64,000 nt of DNA from Adiantum capillus-veneris (Eukaryota; Streptophyta; Polypodiopsida; Polypodiales; Pteridaceae): NCBI GenBank assembly GCA_014529385.2, contig CM043942.1, forward strand, positions 106,380,141 to 106,444,140, written 5' to 3'. The position numbers and the translations under genes are program-made. Shown here in pieces: positions 34,716-46,148 of this stretch. Within the stretch, counting starts at the first letter, position 1; every line of letters begins with the position of its first letter. Under the pieces are notes generated by a model that was not told where the DNA came from, ran no database searches, and saw only the letters and a list, made by a program, of their open reading frames with translations.

Positions 34716-35195
34716 GCAGCTTTTATAAAAAATACCAATTACGACAAAATCACCAAAGCGATCCCCAAAAATAGCAAAACGTACAAAACTGGACCAATGA
34801 GAGTACCAAAGTACTCCAAATCATGCCATAATTATGCACACAAAATGGCCCATTAAGATCGCATTTTATCATATTTTTACGGAACTAATTGAAAATATAT
34901 GCAAAAATTAGCATAGAGCTGCCAAATTTATCCAAAAAATACCCGGATTTTAAAAAAAAAATTTCCACACATAGATGAATGGTCCCGCAAAATTAAAACT
35001 CAATTAACTCAATGCTTCAATTGCCAATTAAAATCAAAACTAGGCAATTAAATCGACAAAATTAGGTAAAAGCACAATTAAAGTGTATAAGTTCCTATTT
35101 TGAGCTAAATTTGTAGCATTTAGCCATGCACATGTCAAATTTTCAATCAAACTTCCAATTATACAAGCACATTAACTAAATTTTATGCACGCGTG

Positions 35196-35227
<32 letters not shown>

Positions 35228-37472
35228 TAATTGGTAATTTTTACCAACTTTTAGGTGCGCACACACAAGCATTAATCATGTCAAAATTGCAAATTAAGCA
35301 CACAAATTTTCAACTGGCAATGACCATGTCATAAATCAATCAACACACTTGCAAAACACATTGATTTTTTGGGCACAGACAAAGGCAAATTAGTGCACAC
35401 ACCTAAAATTGGACATACACACACTCAACTAGAGTGCACACAATCAAAATTGACCACCCAGGCATACAATTAGGCAAATTAACAATGCACATTACCACAT
35501 GAAATTATGAATTTATGCACATTTGATTCCAGGAAAAATGTGGCATTATGACGACATACAAATGCACAAATCAAAAGCTCCAAATAATCAAATTCATAGC
35601 AACCTTGCATACTGCTTATGTATTGAATCCAATGGCACCATCTAATTGTTGATTGCTCGATGTGTAGTTGTCGATGCTCTAAACCCTAATCTTGCATTCC
35701 AAGTGATTAGCACAAACCGGAATTGTTAGAATGCAATCCAAGCCTCTAACTAGGAAAATATCAAAGCATGTAAGCTAGCAAATATTAGTGAAATTAGCAA
35801 GGGGTTAGTCAGAACTTAGAGTGTATAGGCACACAATTAGCAAGATTTGGTATCAAATTAGGGAAATTGAACACATTACCATATGCACACACATTCAAAA
35901 TCCACAAAATACCAAACACACAAGTGAAATTAGTGAGGAAACCAATTTAATTATGCCATAATTACACTAGCGTAGGCCATCTATCCCCCATAACAACGTC
36001 AAATGTTGGGGGTACCATCATAATAAGGATGAATTTGGAGTGATGAGCTACTCAGCTAGGGCATGGGAACACTCACAAGATTAGTGAGCTAATCATAGAA
36101 ACACAATTGGTGCCTCTACGAGGTGAGCTTCTTGGCCTATGGAGGAGCTAAGCCACATGGATTGGCAATCTCCACATCCACTTCTCAAATCAACCCAACA
36201 CACACTAACGATTGCAACAACAATGCACACATCACTAATCCCATCGTCCAACACACTAATCGCAAGTGCACACACATAGATCCATTGAGCATCCGCACTC
36301 CAACCAAACCTACATGCACACACAAACACGATCTAGCTAATCAAAGCAGCATAAACAATCATAGAGAGTATGAGAGAGGCATAGTGAAAGAGAATTAAGC
36401 ATTGATTAGTGTTAACCAAATCACATGAGCAAGGAGAAGCTCAAGGACTTCATAGGCACACACCTCATGATCTCTCACTAAGAATGGTCTCAAAAAATGA
36501 GGCTGAGAACCCTAATTCCATTTACAAACTGCCTTATATACATAGGATTAAAATGTGCATAGTCCAGGCACCCAAAGCTCTAAAGGCTCACTACTTACTG
36601 TATCTACAACCTAAGCATACTAAGTGACATATTCTTTGTAGCTTTGAGCTCTCATTGAGCTCGTAACACATTACAATTATTACAATGGCTTGAAATTATC
36701 AAAAAATTACAATACATAGCCATTTTGGAAAAATGTAAAAATGTGTATCTCCAATCTTTACTACTCCTTCGTATTTGTATTTGATGTGCATTTGCAAGGC
36801 TTCCGTCTTCTTTAGCACCTCCTCTTGACTGAGCTCGGCTCAATTAACACAAGGGAAAGGAACATGAGGGAGAAATACAATTTTTTTGTTCATTTAGGTT
36901 TTTTTAAATTAATATGAACAACCAAATAAACAAAGAGAAAAAGAAACAACTAAATGCAAAAATAATAAATAAAAAGAAACAAATAAAATATGTATCAAAG
37001 TGAAAATAAACATGTAAGTTTTTTTTGTTTTTGAAAATTTTTACTTCTTTTGCAAATTTTTTCTTCTTTTGATTTCTTATATTTTTTTTCTATTTATTGC
37101 TTTTGTTTTTTTATTTCTTTTTTTGAGTTTCTAGTTTTGTTTATAAAATTTTTGGGTTTTATTTTTGAAACAAATGCAAAAATGAAATTAAAATGAAATT
37201 AAAATGAAATGAGAAATAAATAAAAATGAGGTCAAATTAAATTACATGCAATAAAATTCAAATGAGATTAAAATAAAACCAAAAATAGAAATGATATAAA
37301 ATGAATATTGAAAAGAAAATGAAATAAAATGCAATTACTTATCAAAATAAATGTCTAGGAAGGAATGCAGACAAAAAGGAGAAGTTGGCACGACCCACAA
37401 TTTGAGGAGAGAAAGAGGGAGAAATTGAGGGGGGTGCACATGGCAACGAGTACAGAGCAGCGGACAAAAAAT
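34716..37472. other. AT-rich non-coding DNA with (CA)n
   Basis: This is low-complexity A/T-rich sequence with many ACACAC stretches, including a (CA)n run at 35195-35224. No open frame with recognisable protein character, RNA gene or element terminus was found. Confidence 0.5.
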
Positions 37473-37487
37473 GGGGGGGGGGGGGGG

Positions 37488-37548
<61 letters not shown>

Positions 37549-37601
37549 TTGTTTTTACTTATTTATATTGTGTTTGTGCGTGCAGCGTCGTGCGTGTGGT
37601 T

Positions 37602-37628
<27 letters not shown>
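37473..37628. repeat. Compound microsatellite: G18, (AG)n, (GT)n
   Basis: An 18-base G run (37473-37490) leads into an (AG)n run (37491-37544). After 57 bp comes a (GT)n run (37602-37628). A T-rich stretch follows to about 37810. Confidence 0.95.
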
Positions 37629-37632
<4 letters not shown>

Positions 37633-37917
37633 TAGCATGCGTGTGTGCAAGGGTGTAGGCATGTGCATGCATAAGGGTGTGGGTGACTGAGTATGTCTCT
37701 GAATGTGTGTGTAAGCATAAGTTTGTTTGTTTTGTTTTGTTTTTTTTGTCTTTTTTTTTTGTTCTTTTTCTTTTTTCTTTTTTTCTCTCTTTTTTTTGTT
37801 TTTCCTTTTTGTATTTATATTTAAATCTTGAGAATGCTTTTTGGGGGGAATTTTCTTCATGATTTTTTGGGAAATAAATCAAAAGCACAAAAAGACAAAT
37901 ATATATATATATATAAT

Positions 37918-37946
37918 AGACAAAGTTTTTTAAAAAAACTTTGTCT
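37918..37946. repeat. 29-bp near-perfect palindrome
   Basis: AGACAAAG-T(6)A(7)-CTTTGTCT can form a 14-bp hairpin. It directly follows an (AT)n stretch. Confidence 0.8.
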
Positions 37947-37959
37947 TAATTTAAAAGAT

Positions 37960-38160
37960 AGAAAAGTGGTGTGGGATGCTTTGGGCGGTGCTTTTTTAAA
38001 TTTTAATTTTATTAAATTGTTTTCAAAAACCACTAATAGTGAAAAATACGCCAAAAATATATTTAAAAATAGCCAAAAGAGGGAAAAGGGGTGTGGATGC
38101 TTTGAGGAGTGTTTTTTTCGATTTTAATTTTATTAATTTTTTACTCTAAATATCCAAAAA
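37960..38160. repeat. About 121-bp imperfect tandem repeat
   Basis: GTG(G)GATGCTTTG.G.GTG.TTTTTT followed by ATTTTAATTTTATTAA occurs at about 37970 and about 38091. Confidence 0.6.
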
Positions 38161-39628
38161 TGCTGGAAGGAGCCAAAAAATAGCAAAAATTTATCCGTTG
38201 CAATGACCACTTGTAACAAAGTTTCTTTTCATTATTTTTTGATAGAAAGTTATCAATTTAGACAATAAATTAGCAATATATTAAAAAATTACAAAAATAG
38301 CCTTAAAAATTACCAAAGATTTTTTTAAAAATGGGCATCCAATTTTAATCAAAATTTAGCACTTAGCACATCAAAGAGTAAACACAAATTCAACTCCTAT
38401 TGTATCTTACATTCAAATCAATGAAAACTTGACCGGTTTTTGCCTCTTTTTTGCCTAAATTTTGACCCAATAATTGACATAATTAGCAATGCAATTAGGA
38501 AAATATCTACACATACACTTATTGATCACTAATTGAACTTTTCAAAGCAATTATTTATACTTCAATTTGCCACCAATAACTACTCTAATTATGTGTGCAC
38601 ACACTAGCACAATTAAGTACAAAACCGGTGATTAGTGCACACACATAATCCTACAAAACATTGGACACCATTTTGGCGTGATTTTGAGAAAAACAAAATC
38701 ACAATCACCATAATATCACTGAGCAACCAATTTCTCTTGATAGATCAAATTGGCACCAAATTTGTCATAATCTGCACACATTGCCTACACTTAGGCATAG
38801 AAATTGCACTTAGATTTACATTAGTTTTTTGTGCAATTAAATTTCAATCAAGCATGCACATTGAATCAAAAAGTTAAAAACAATCTATCAATTTCATGCT
38901 CCCAATGTAGGTTTACACACATAGTATGTGTGTGTGTGTATCTGTGAAAACCACTTCCTCACCTCCAAGCAACCATCACAAAATCTCATGTGTGGTGCAT
39001 CATATTCAATCAAATTGAACACATAAGAATTATAATTACACGTCTAATTAATGATTTAGCTATGTGTAGTATAAAGAAACATGTGATTAAAGCGAAATTA
39101 AAGAGCTTAATTAGAAAAATCCCCTAATTGCACAATAAAAAATCACTCAATTCTACCCAACAATTGTACAAATTTATTGCAAAAGAGTGATGTTCATGAC
39201 TTTAATTAGGCATATATATGAGACTCTGGGGAACAACACATGCCACTCTCCACCCAATCTTGCTAGATATAGACTCATAGCTTGCTAAAAATATAGCACA
39301 CCTTGACCACATGTGAGTTCTGGCGCTTGGCCCTGGCCCTTGGCCTGCCTCGTCTTACCCTAGGCCTGACATTACTCTCCCCTTGGAGAAGCATTTTGTT
39401 CTCAAAAATAAAAGTGGTGATATCTTTATAAGAACACTAATGTTTTTTGAAGTGACATCCTTCATGGATCCAACTGTTCATCTGATCGAAATGCGGTGCA
39501 GCCATAGAGGTTCAATGAAATCAAGAAGAACATCTGATTTTCCACATTGTTTTCCCTTTGCAACCGTCTTTTATAACCATCCCATATCCAACATAGCGTA
39601 TAGACTCCATTTAGAACTCACTTGAGTA
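38161..39628. other. AT-rich spacer without recognised features
   Basis: No coding, RNA or transposon signal was found. Scattered ACACAC patches occur, as in the 35-36 kb region. Confidence 0.5.
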
Positions 39629-39636
39629 TTCTAAAC

Positions 39637-41062
39637 CAGGGATTTTAATTACGCGATGACGCATTTTGTTAAATGTTAATTATTGTTGTTATTATCACTA
39701 TTTTTTTCATGTTAATAACATATATAATGTCATGACCTACGAAAACCGGTAGAAAACGTAAAACCGGCGGGACAACCAACAATCCCGACAGGCCCGGCGG
39801 GACAAGCAAGAATCTCGCCGGGCATATCGTGTACCCCCTCCATATTTGGCGGCTCTATATAACCCTTCACATCACATCACATCACATCACCTCTTCCTCT
39901 AAATTTGGTCATCCTTTAAAATTTAGAAGAAAAACTAAAGGCAAAAAAATGAGTAGTATTTAAAAAAAACTTAATGTAACTCTGATCATGGATCATTAGT
40001 TCTTTTTTGGACTAAACTGATTCTTGAAAGGAGGTAGAAAGGTGAATCTTTGGGTCGGTATCTCTACATTTGGGATGGACTGATCTCATGTTTGGTTCAC
40101 CGTTATATTTGCTAAATTGATTGCTATATTGATTATAAATTCTATCATGGTTCATTAGTTCTTTTTTGGATTGAACTGATTCTTGAAAAGAGATAGAAAG
40201 GTGAATCTTTGGGTCGATATCTCTACTTTTGGGATGGATTGATTACATGTTTGATTCACCCCGTTGTATTTGCTTGCTATTCCGAATAGAGCTCCAATCA
40301 TGGGTCACTAGTTATTTTTTGGACTGGACTGATTCATGAAAGGAGGTAGAAAGGTGAATCTTTGGGTCGATATCTCTACTTTTGGGATGGACTGATCACA
40401 TGTTTGATTCACCGCTGTATTTGCTTGCTATTCCGATTAGAGCTCCAATCATGGGTCATTAGTTCTTTTTTGGACTGGACTGATTCATGAAAGGAGGTAG
40501 GAAGGTGAATCTTTGGGTCAATATCTCTACTTTTGGGATGGATTGATCACATGTTTGATTCACCGCTGTATTTGCTTGCTATTTCGATTAGAGCTCCAAT
40601 CATAGGTCATTAGTTCTTTTTTGGACTGGACTGATTCATGAAAGGAGGTAGGAAGGTGAATCTTTGGGTCGATATCTCTACTTTTGGGATGGACTGATCA
40701 CATATTTGATTCACCGTTGTATTTGCTTGCTCATGTTTGAGTAGATTGAGGTTTATTCCCTTCAGGCTTCACTACTACGCTTGTGTGTGATATTGATTAT
40801 AACACTAATGTTTGGTTTGAATAATACTTAAAAGAAGAGATAGTATACTGAGCTACAGCGGGCCCGGCGGGCAAATAGCTTTACCCGGCGTGACCGCCGG
40901 GAAGACTCACTACCCGGCGGGCCCGACGGGCTACGAGCCGGTCTCCAGGTCTCCCTGGAGGTCAAAAAAGATGAATGTCAATTAACAAAATATTTGTTAT
41001 TTTGCATTTCTATTGTTATTAACCTAAAATTATAGTGTGATCATGCCATTTTGAAATCCCTG
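39637..41062. mobile_element. Non-autonomous hAT-type transposon with perfect 8-bp TSD
   Basis: The left end reads CAGGGATTTTAATTACGC and the right end, complemented, CAGGGATTTCAAAATGGC. Short TIRs starting CAGGG are typical of hAT. The 8 bp before the left end (39629-39636) and after the right end (41063-41070) are identical, TTCTAAAC, the length hAT transposases generate. The 1426-bp interior encodes nothing. It holds five tandem units of about 153 bp, bracketed by GC-rich CCCGGCGGG-type subterminal repeats (about 39760-39830 and 40860-40945). It must be mobilised in trans. Confidence 0.9.
39985..40745. repeat. Five-unit ~153-bp tandem array inside the hAT element
   Basis: The TTAGTTCTTTTTTGGA core starts near 39997, 40156, 40309, 40460 and 40611 (spacing 159, 153, 151, 151). 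Each unit also has GGTGAATCTTTGGGT and a TGGGATGGA.TGATCACATG segment. The last three units are most alike, suggesting recent expansion there. Confidence 0.9.
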
Positions 41063-41070
41063 TTCTAAAC

Positions 41071-42480
41071 AAATTATCACAATTAAGAGGTGTCTAAAAT
41101 AATACCTCTTCTCACTTTCCACGAAAGTAGCTCACTGAAAACTCATCAGCAAAAGATAAGTCCTTGATTATTTATCATTACAACCCACTATAATTGCTGA
41201 TCAAGGTTGAGAGTAGCCTGATTTAAACATGAGGGACTAAAATTCAGTGGCAACATGCTTTCCTTGATGGTAAGAAAATGCCAACTAGAGAGATAACCTT
41301 TCCCAATTGGATTTCTTGGTGCTAACGTACATGCTTAGCATATCCTTTATCACAAGATTAACGCTTGTAGTCTACATATCCTCTTTGGATGACTGGTAGT
41401 ATTGAGGTGTGCTTCCCCACCGTTTACAAACAATTCTCCAAAATGACCGGTAAATAGGGATCACAATTCCTTGCAACATTGTTGAGTAGTCAACAATGTT
41501 AAGAACAACCATCTTGGCTAACTTTAGTCAGCTGATCTAGAATCACCCATCAAATCAAGCCATGACCTCTATTGGTGATTGATAGAGACACAAATAAACT
41601 CATAGAGATCTTGCACATGTAGTATGAAATACTTTGAAAGCTACTAATGTCACAAATGTACATGTCGCTCCAAATCAACCTTTGTTAAACAATAAGGCCC
41701 ATAACACCTATTGTGCACGCATTTAGTAAAAAACAATATGTACTTGCCAATGCAAATGGCTAATGTTAAGTTCATGGCTCACAGGGAAAGAACTAATTAC
41801 TCTCCATGGGAGAACCATGCTAACATATTTGGATCATAATAGAATATGAAAATCCATTGGTACAAAACAAACTAATTCATTAACAAAACATAACGTTGTT
41901 GCATGTGTAAACAACCTTGGCGTGGAATAGAAGCCTTGATTTGCTCTATGTCTATCAAAGAACTTTGGTTTGGACAATAGAGAAATATTTTTCAAATGAA
42001 ATGTTGAAGACATAAAAACAAGTAGACCTTAAAATTGGCTAACCTTGTCGCCCCTCTGATAGTAATTTTTGCTGCTTGAATGTGGCTAGAGATAATGGTA
42101 GATTTACCCTGCATGCCCTCTTGACTTGGTTCAAACCATCTTTGCATAAGTTCATCAAAAAGATGAGATAGAATGCAACCTAAGTGCTCATAGCTAGCAA
42201 GACTTTTGTTGACACACAAATGTCAAAGAGAAAGAGAATCGACCTTGTCAAGATTCATTAGAAAATTGGCCTTGCGGAAGCATACATATTATTGAGAATC
42301 CTTAGATTTCTTGATATTGAAATAGATAGCTAAGATTGTGTTGCACATCATCCGCACCATTAAGCAGAAGAATCTTTGTGTATTACACTTGTGAGACTGT
42401 TCTCTTGGCTGAAAAGTTGCATTCAAAAAGTTGACCACATCAGCCACATGCTTCATAGGCTAGCCATCTAGTTTCAATTA
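41071..42480. other. Spacer, possibly the 3' part of the QFK-type transposon
   Basis: No recognised domain is present. A minus-strand frame at 42219-41992 is open but matches nothing known to me. By position it could be the C-terminal region of the transposase fragment at 42482-42853. Confidence 0.3.
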
Positions 42481-43392
42481 CTCATGCATCAAGGTTCTCT
42501 TGAGATGATTGCCCTTGCCCCATCATGCTCTCATTTTCCATGGTTGGTGCTAAGAAGTTATGCATCATGTGCAAGCCTGTAATATGATAGTACCTGGCCA
42601 CAAAATAGTAAGGTCTACGGGCTTTGAATTGTGAAGTAGCACCATTTGACCACAGCCAATGGTGTTGCAAACAATGTCCATGACGTTGTTTCATCCACTT
42701 GTCATGAAGCATGAAACAATGTTGTACAAACAATGTATCATGATGCATGTCATTTGATATGTAAAAGTGTAGCATATTTTGAACACCACCTACTATATTT
42801 CTTACATAAGTGATGTGCATAAGTATTGTGACTTGAGTAGACCACCAATACATTGACTGAATCTCATTCTGAATTTTAAAAGATTAATTCTCTGTAAAAT
42901 CAATAACTGATACATTGATATTGCTAAGAAACTTTACCAAACAATCCTTGAATTGTTGGGCTTGCTCTTGGGGCATTTACTTATATGAAATATGTAAGAT
43001 AGCATGTGCGAACAAAATAAGGGATTTATCATTTAGGTACATTTACAAAAAAATATACTTACATAAATTATTTTTTAATTGAGAAAGTGAAAATTTTCAT
43101 ACGTAAGGGCTAGTTTTTTTTCAAAATGCGTACATAAGGGGTACATATAATACTTGAAAATATAAAGGTAAGGGATTACTCAAATACCTCTTGTTCGCAC
43201 ATGCTATATGAAATTTGTACATAGTGGACTCCCCCGGGGCTTGCTAGAGGAAGACAAAGTTGTGTTTGTTTGATGAAGCGTGTGAGGTGGGCTAAAAATA
43301 GGCTAAAAAAAGTCACATTTTTCATTCGTTTCACAATGAAGTCCTTTCTCTTCTTCTCACGCTTTCAACTTCCGAACAGAGTATGTCTTTAA

Positions 43393-43680
43393 GGGTGAAA
43401 TCATGTTAACTTGTCATGCTTTTTCATGTCCCAGACAATGCTAATTAGCACAATTTTGACATATGCTAACTAGTACAATAACTTGAGCTAAATCTCCAAG
43501 ATCTATGACATATGATATATCAATAGAAAGCACTTGAAACAAGGAATCCAAATGTATAGCCTCTGAAAATTTTTGATATTATTTGTAAAAAATTTACCGG
43601 ACGCCCAACTTTTCGAAGATGTGCTAACTTGAAACTGCTAACTAGCACAAAAAGCGCGACAGGTTAACATGCTTTCACCC
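43393..43680. mobile_element. 288-bp MITE flanked by TTAA
   Basis: Ends are 27-bp imperfect TIRs: GGGTGAAATCATGTTAAC on the left and GGGTGAAAGCATGTTAAC as the right complement. Both flanks are TTAA (43389-43392 and 43681-43684). This suits a piggyBac-like TTAA duplication, or a TA-duplicating (mariner-like) element with an A-starting TIR. It has no coding capacity. Confidence 0.8.
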
Positions 43681-44227
43681 TTAATGCCTCAAAGAATCTA
43701 AGAAACACTCCCATTGTAGGGTGAGTCTTCTTGAATCTTTGGTATAGCTCAACCTATGGCACCGAAACCAAAAAGGTTAGAAAATTCCTTTTTCATGTAG
43801 ATGGTAAAATGCCACTCATGCACTAGTGCCAAAACTAGTTATAGACAATACCAAATATGGTACTATAGAACCATCTTTGGTAGTCTACCAAAATTTAAAA
43901 ATCCAAAGTACCAAAATGTCTAGCTGGGTAACCAAAATGATTCATTTCTACATTCTTTGGTACAATATAGAACCAATACATAGCAATACACAACGAAGTG
44001 GGTTCTTCTAAGAACCTTTGGTACTATACAACATTGCCCCATGAAACAAAATAGCATTTAAGAGCTGGAAACCACTAAAACCAATCAAGTTTGAGTCTTT
44101 TGGTAATGTTAACAAAAAATGGCATTTAATGAGCGGTTATAATTTGGCAATGTCTTCAGAATTTTGGATCTATTTTCAACTCGACATTTGAGAGGTTAGA
44201 ATTAGGTAATGTCTTTAGGAATTTGGT

Positions 44228-44740
44228 ACCAAATTGGGTAGTTCAAAGATGTTTGGGTACTATCCATGCAACCTTTGGTACTATAATAGACTATTTTCAT
44301 ATTTGGTACTATCTTTATGCTTTTGGTACTATGTACAACCATTGGCCTGCAGGAGAGTACCAAATTGGGTAGTTCAAGATGCTTGGGTACTATTCATGCA
44401 ACCTTTGGTACTGTAACAAACTATTTCCATATTTGGTATTGTCTTTAGGATTTTTGTACTATGTACAGCCATTAGCATGCAGAAGAGTACCAAATTGGGT
44501 AGTTCAAAGATGCTTGGGTACTATTTATGCAACCTTTGGTACTATAACATAATATTTTCATATTTGGTATTGTATTTAGGCTTTTGGTACTATGTACAAC
44601 CATTGGTCTGTAGGAGAGTACCAATTGCGTAGTTTTTGGTACTCTCTTTAGGCCTTTGGTAGTATGTACAATCATTGCCATGCAAGAGAGTAACAAATTT
44701 GGTAGCCTTTACAGAGGCTTGGGTACTATACAAAGACCTT
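44228..44740. repeat. 130-131-bp tandem array, GGTAC-rich
   Basis: ACCAAATTGGGTAGTTCAA starts at 44228, 44359 and 44489, with a degenerate fourth unit at 44620. The whole 43800-45290 neighbourhood is dense in (T)TTGGTACTAT-like words on both strands, so the array seems to be the freshest part of a longer, older repeat. Confidence 0.85.
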
Positions 44741-46067
44741 ATGTACTGTGAAGGACCAGTGCCATATAGCAAAAATTTAGATTTGGTACAGTTTGTTTGA
44801 TTTTGACTCATAGTAGAACACCATGCAGAAGAGTACCCATATGGGTACTTTGCAGACGCTTTGGTGATAAACAAGATTTCATTGGTACTACACAAGGACT
44901 AGGTTTGGTACTGCACAAATACTTTGGAACTACAAGATTAGGCTTCGGTAAAATAGAGTGAGGCTTTGGTACTCTACAGATTGGCTTTTGTGCCTCTAGG
45001 GAAGGAAAAGGTACTATACAGAGGCTTCGGTACTCTATATACAGGCTTTAGGATTGCTCGCATACAATTGAACACCAAATCTGGTACTACAAAGGGCTTT
45101 GGTTCTATGCAGAATAGATTTTGGAGCTACACATGAATGCATTGATACCATATATAACCTTTGTAAGGTATTGTACATACCCACTACTGTATAGAAAACT
45201 ACCGAACTGGGTATTGTCTTGACCAAATCAACCTTAATGTTTACCAAAAAAATTATAGTTGCTAAGATGTTTTGGTACCAGAGAATTATTGAGTAGATGC
45301 ACAAGATGATTGACAACACTTTTCCTTCTAATTTTGTTTTTGAATATGTCCTTCTTGTTACGTGAAACTTTGGTCTCTGATGTCCAAAAGGCATACACCA
45401 AATCTATTGTTTCATTGATGATAACGGTTCCTCGAGGCAATTTTCTCTCATAAGCACTCAATGGAAACACTTCATCCTCATCTTTATACTCCATCCTTGA
45501 ACTTGCAGGAGCTATATTTCTTAGATGGATACCCAGGACACCAACAATTTTAGATTGGTTTATTGAGGTTACACCTGCACTATTATTCAAGATCATTGTC
45601 AAAGAGGCTCTCGTCACAAAAATCTCACTTGTTGAGCCTGTGGGACCTTAATTTGAATCAAAGTGTTGTGCACACCTGATCAAACGATTTCTTTAGCATT
45701 GCTAAAATATTATTTTAGCAGCTCAAACAATGTTTGGTGGTCCAAGAGTTGTTGGAATATTTCCTTATGTTCATCCCTTGAAAGTCCTAGTGTTTGATTG
45801 TGCCAACATTATGCCACCATTGCGCAAATGCTCTTCCTTGTCCTAGATTTTGGTAATCTAAGGGCAGAAGAAGGATGTCTTTCTTTGCTTCTTTGTTTGC
45901 ATTTCTTTGCAACCCAATTTAGTGAGACATGTCTAAATGGAAGTGCTAATGGGATGGCTTTGTATCTGTTCATTCATGCTCCGACAACCTTCTAGCTCAT
46001 CAAAAAAGAGAAACTATGGATCACCCGAGCAGTAATCTCTTATAGTAGTGTCCATTGGCAACGAGCA

Positions 46068-46069
<2 letters not shown>

Positions 46070-46146
<77 letters not shown>
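46070..46146. repeat. (GA)n microsatellite at the duplication edge
   Basis: A GA run of about 77 bp. Its counterpart in the second duplicate copy (about 49171-49212) is a (GT)n(GA)n tract. Confidence 0.95.

Positions 46147-46148
<2 letters not shown>

Larger units (their letters stand above)
42482..45660 (-). pseudogene. Decayed SDG/QFK-motif transposase, in two blocks
   Basis: The N-terminal block (45617 to about 45290) reads FPLSAYERKLPRGT, then DLVYAFWTSETKVSRNKK. This resembles the region of an unnamed plant/animal transposase family that has a 'FW...TRVSPN.K' helix. The C-terminal block (42853-42482) reads WWSTQVTILMHI, then WSNGATSQFKARRPYYFV, then MMHNFLAP, matching the family's SDGxxxQFK core and (W/H)NF(F/L)A block. 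The Asp expected in SDG is Asn here, so the copy would be inactive even if spliced. A MITE (43393-43680) and a 130-bp tandem array (44228-44740) lie between the blocks, in what may be an intron or inserted DNA. Family recall is from memory; no formal name is given. Confidence 0.5.

Noticed and set aside
37677-37862. Phe-rich ORFs in the T-rich stretch
   Set aside because: Low-complexity poly-T translation only.
39985-40745. CRISPR-like array
   Set aside because: Units are about 153 bp and contiguous without unique spacers, inside a plant hAT element.
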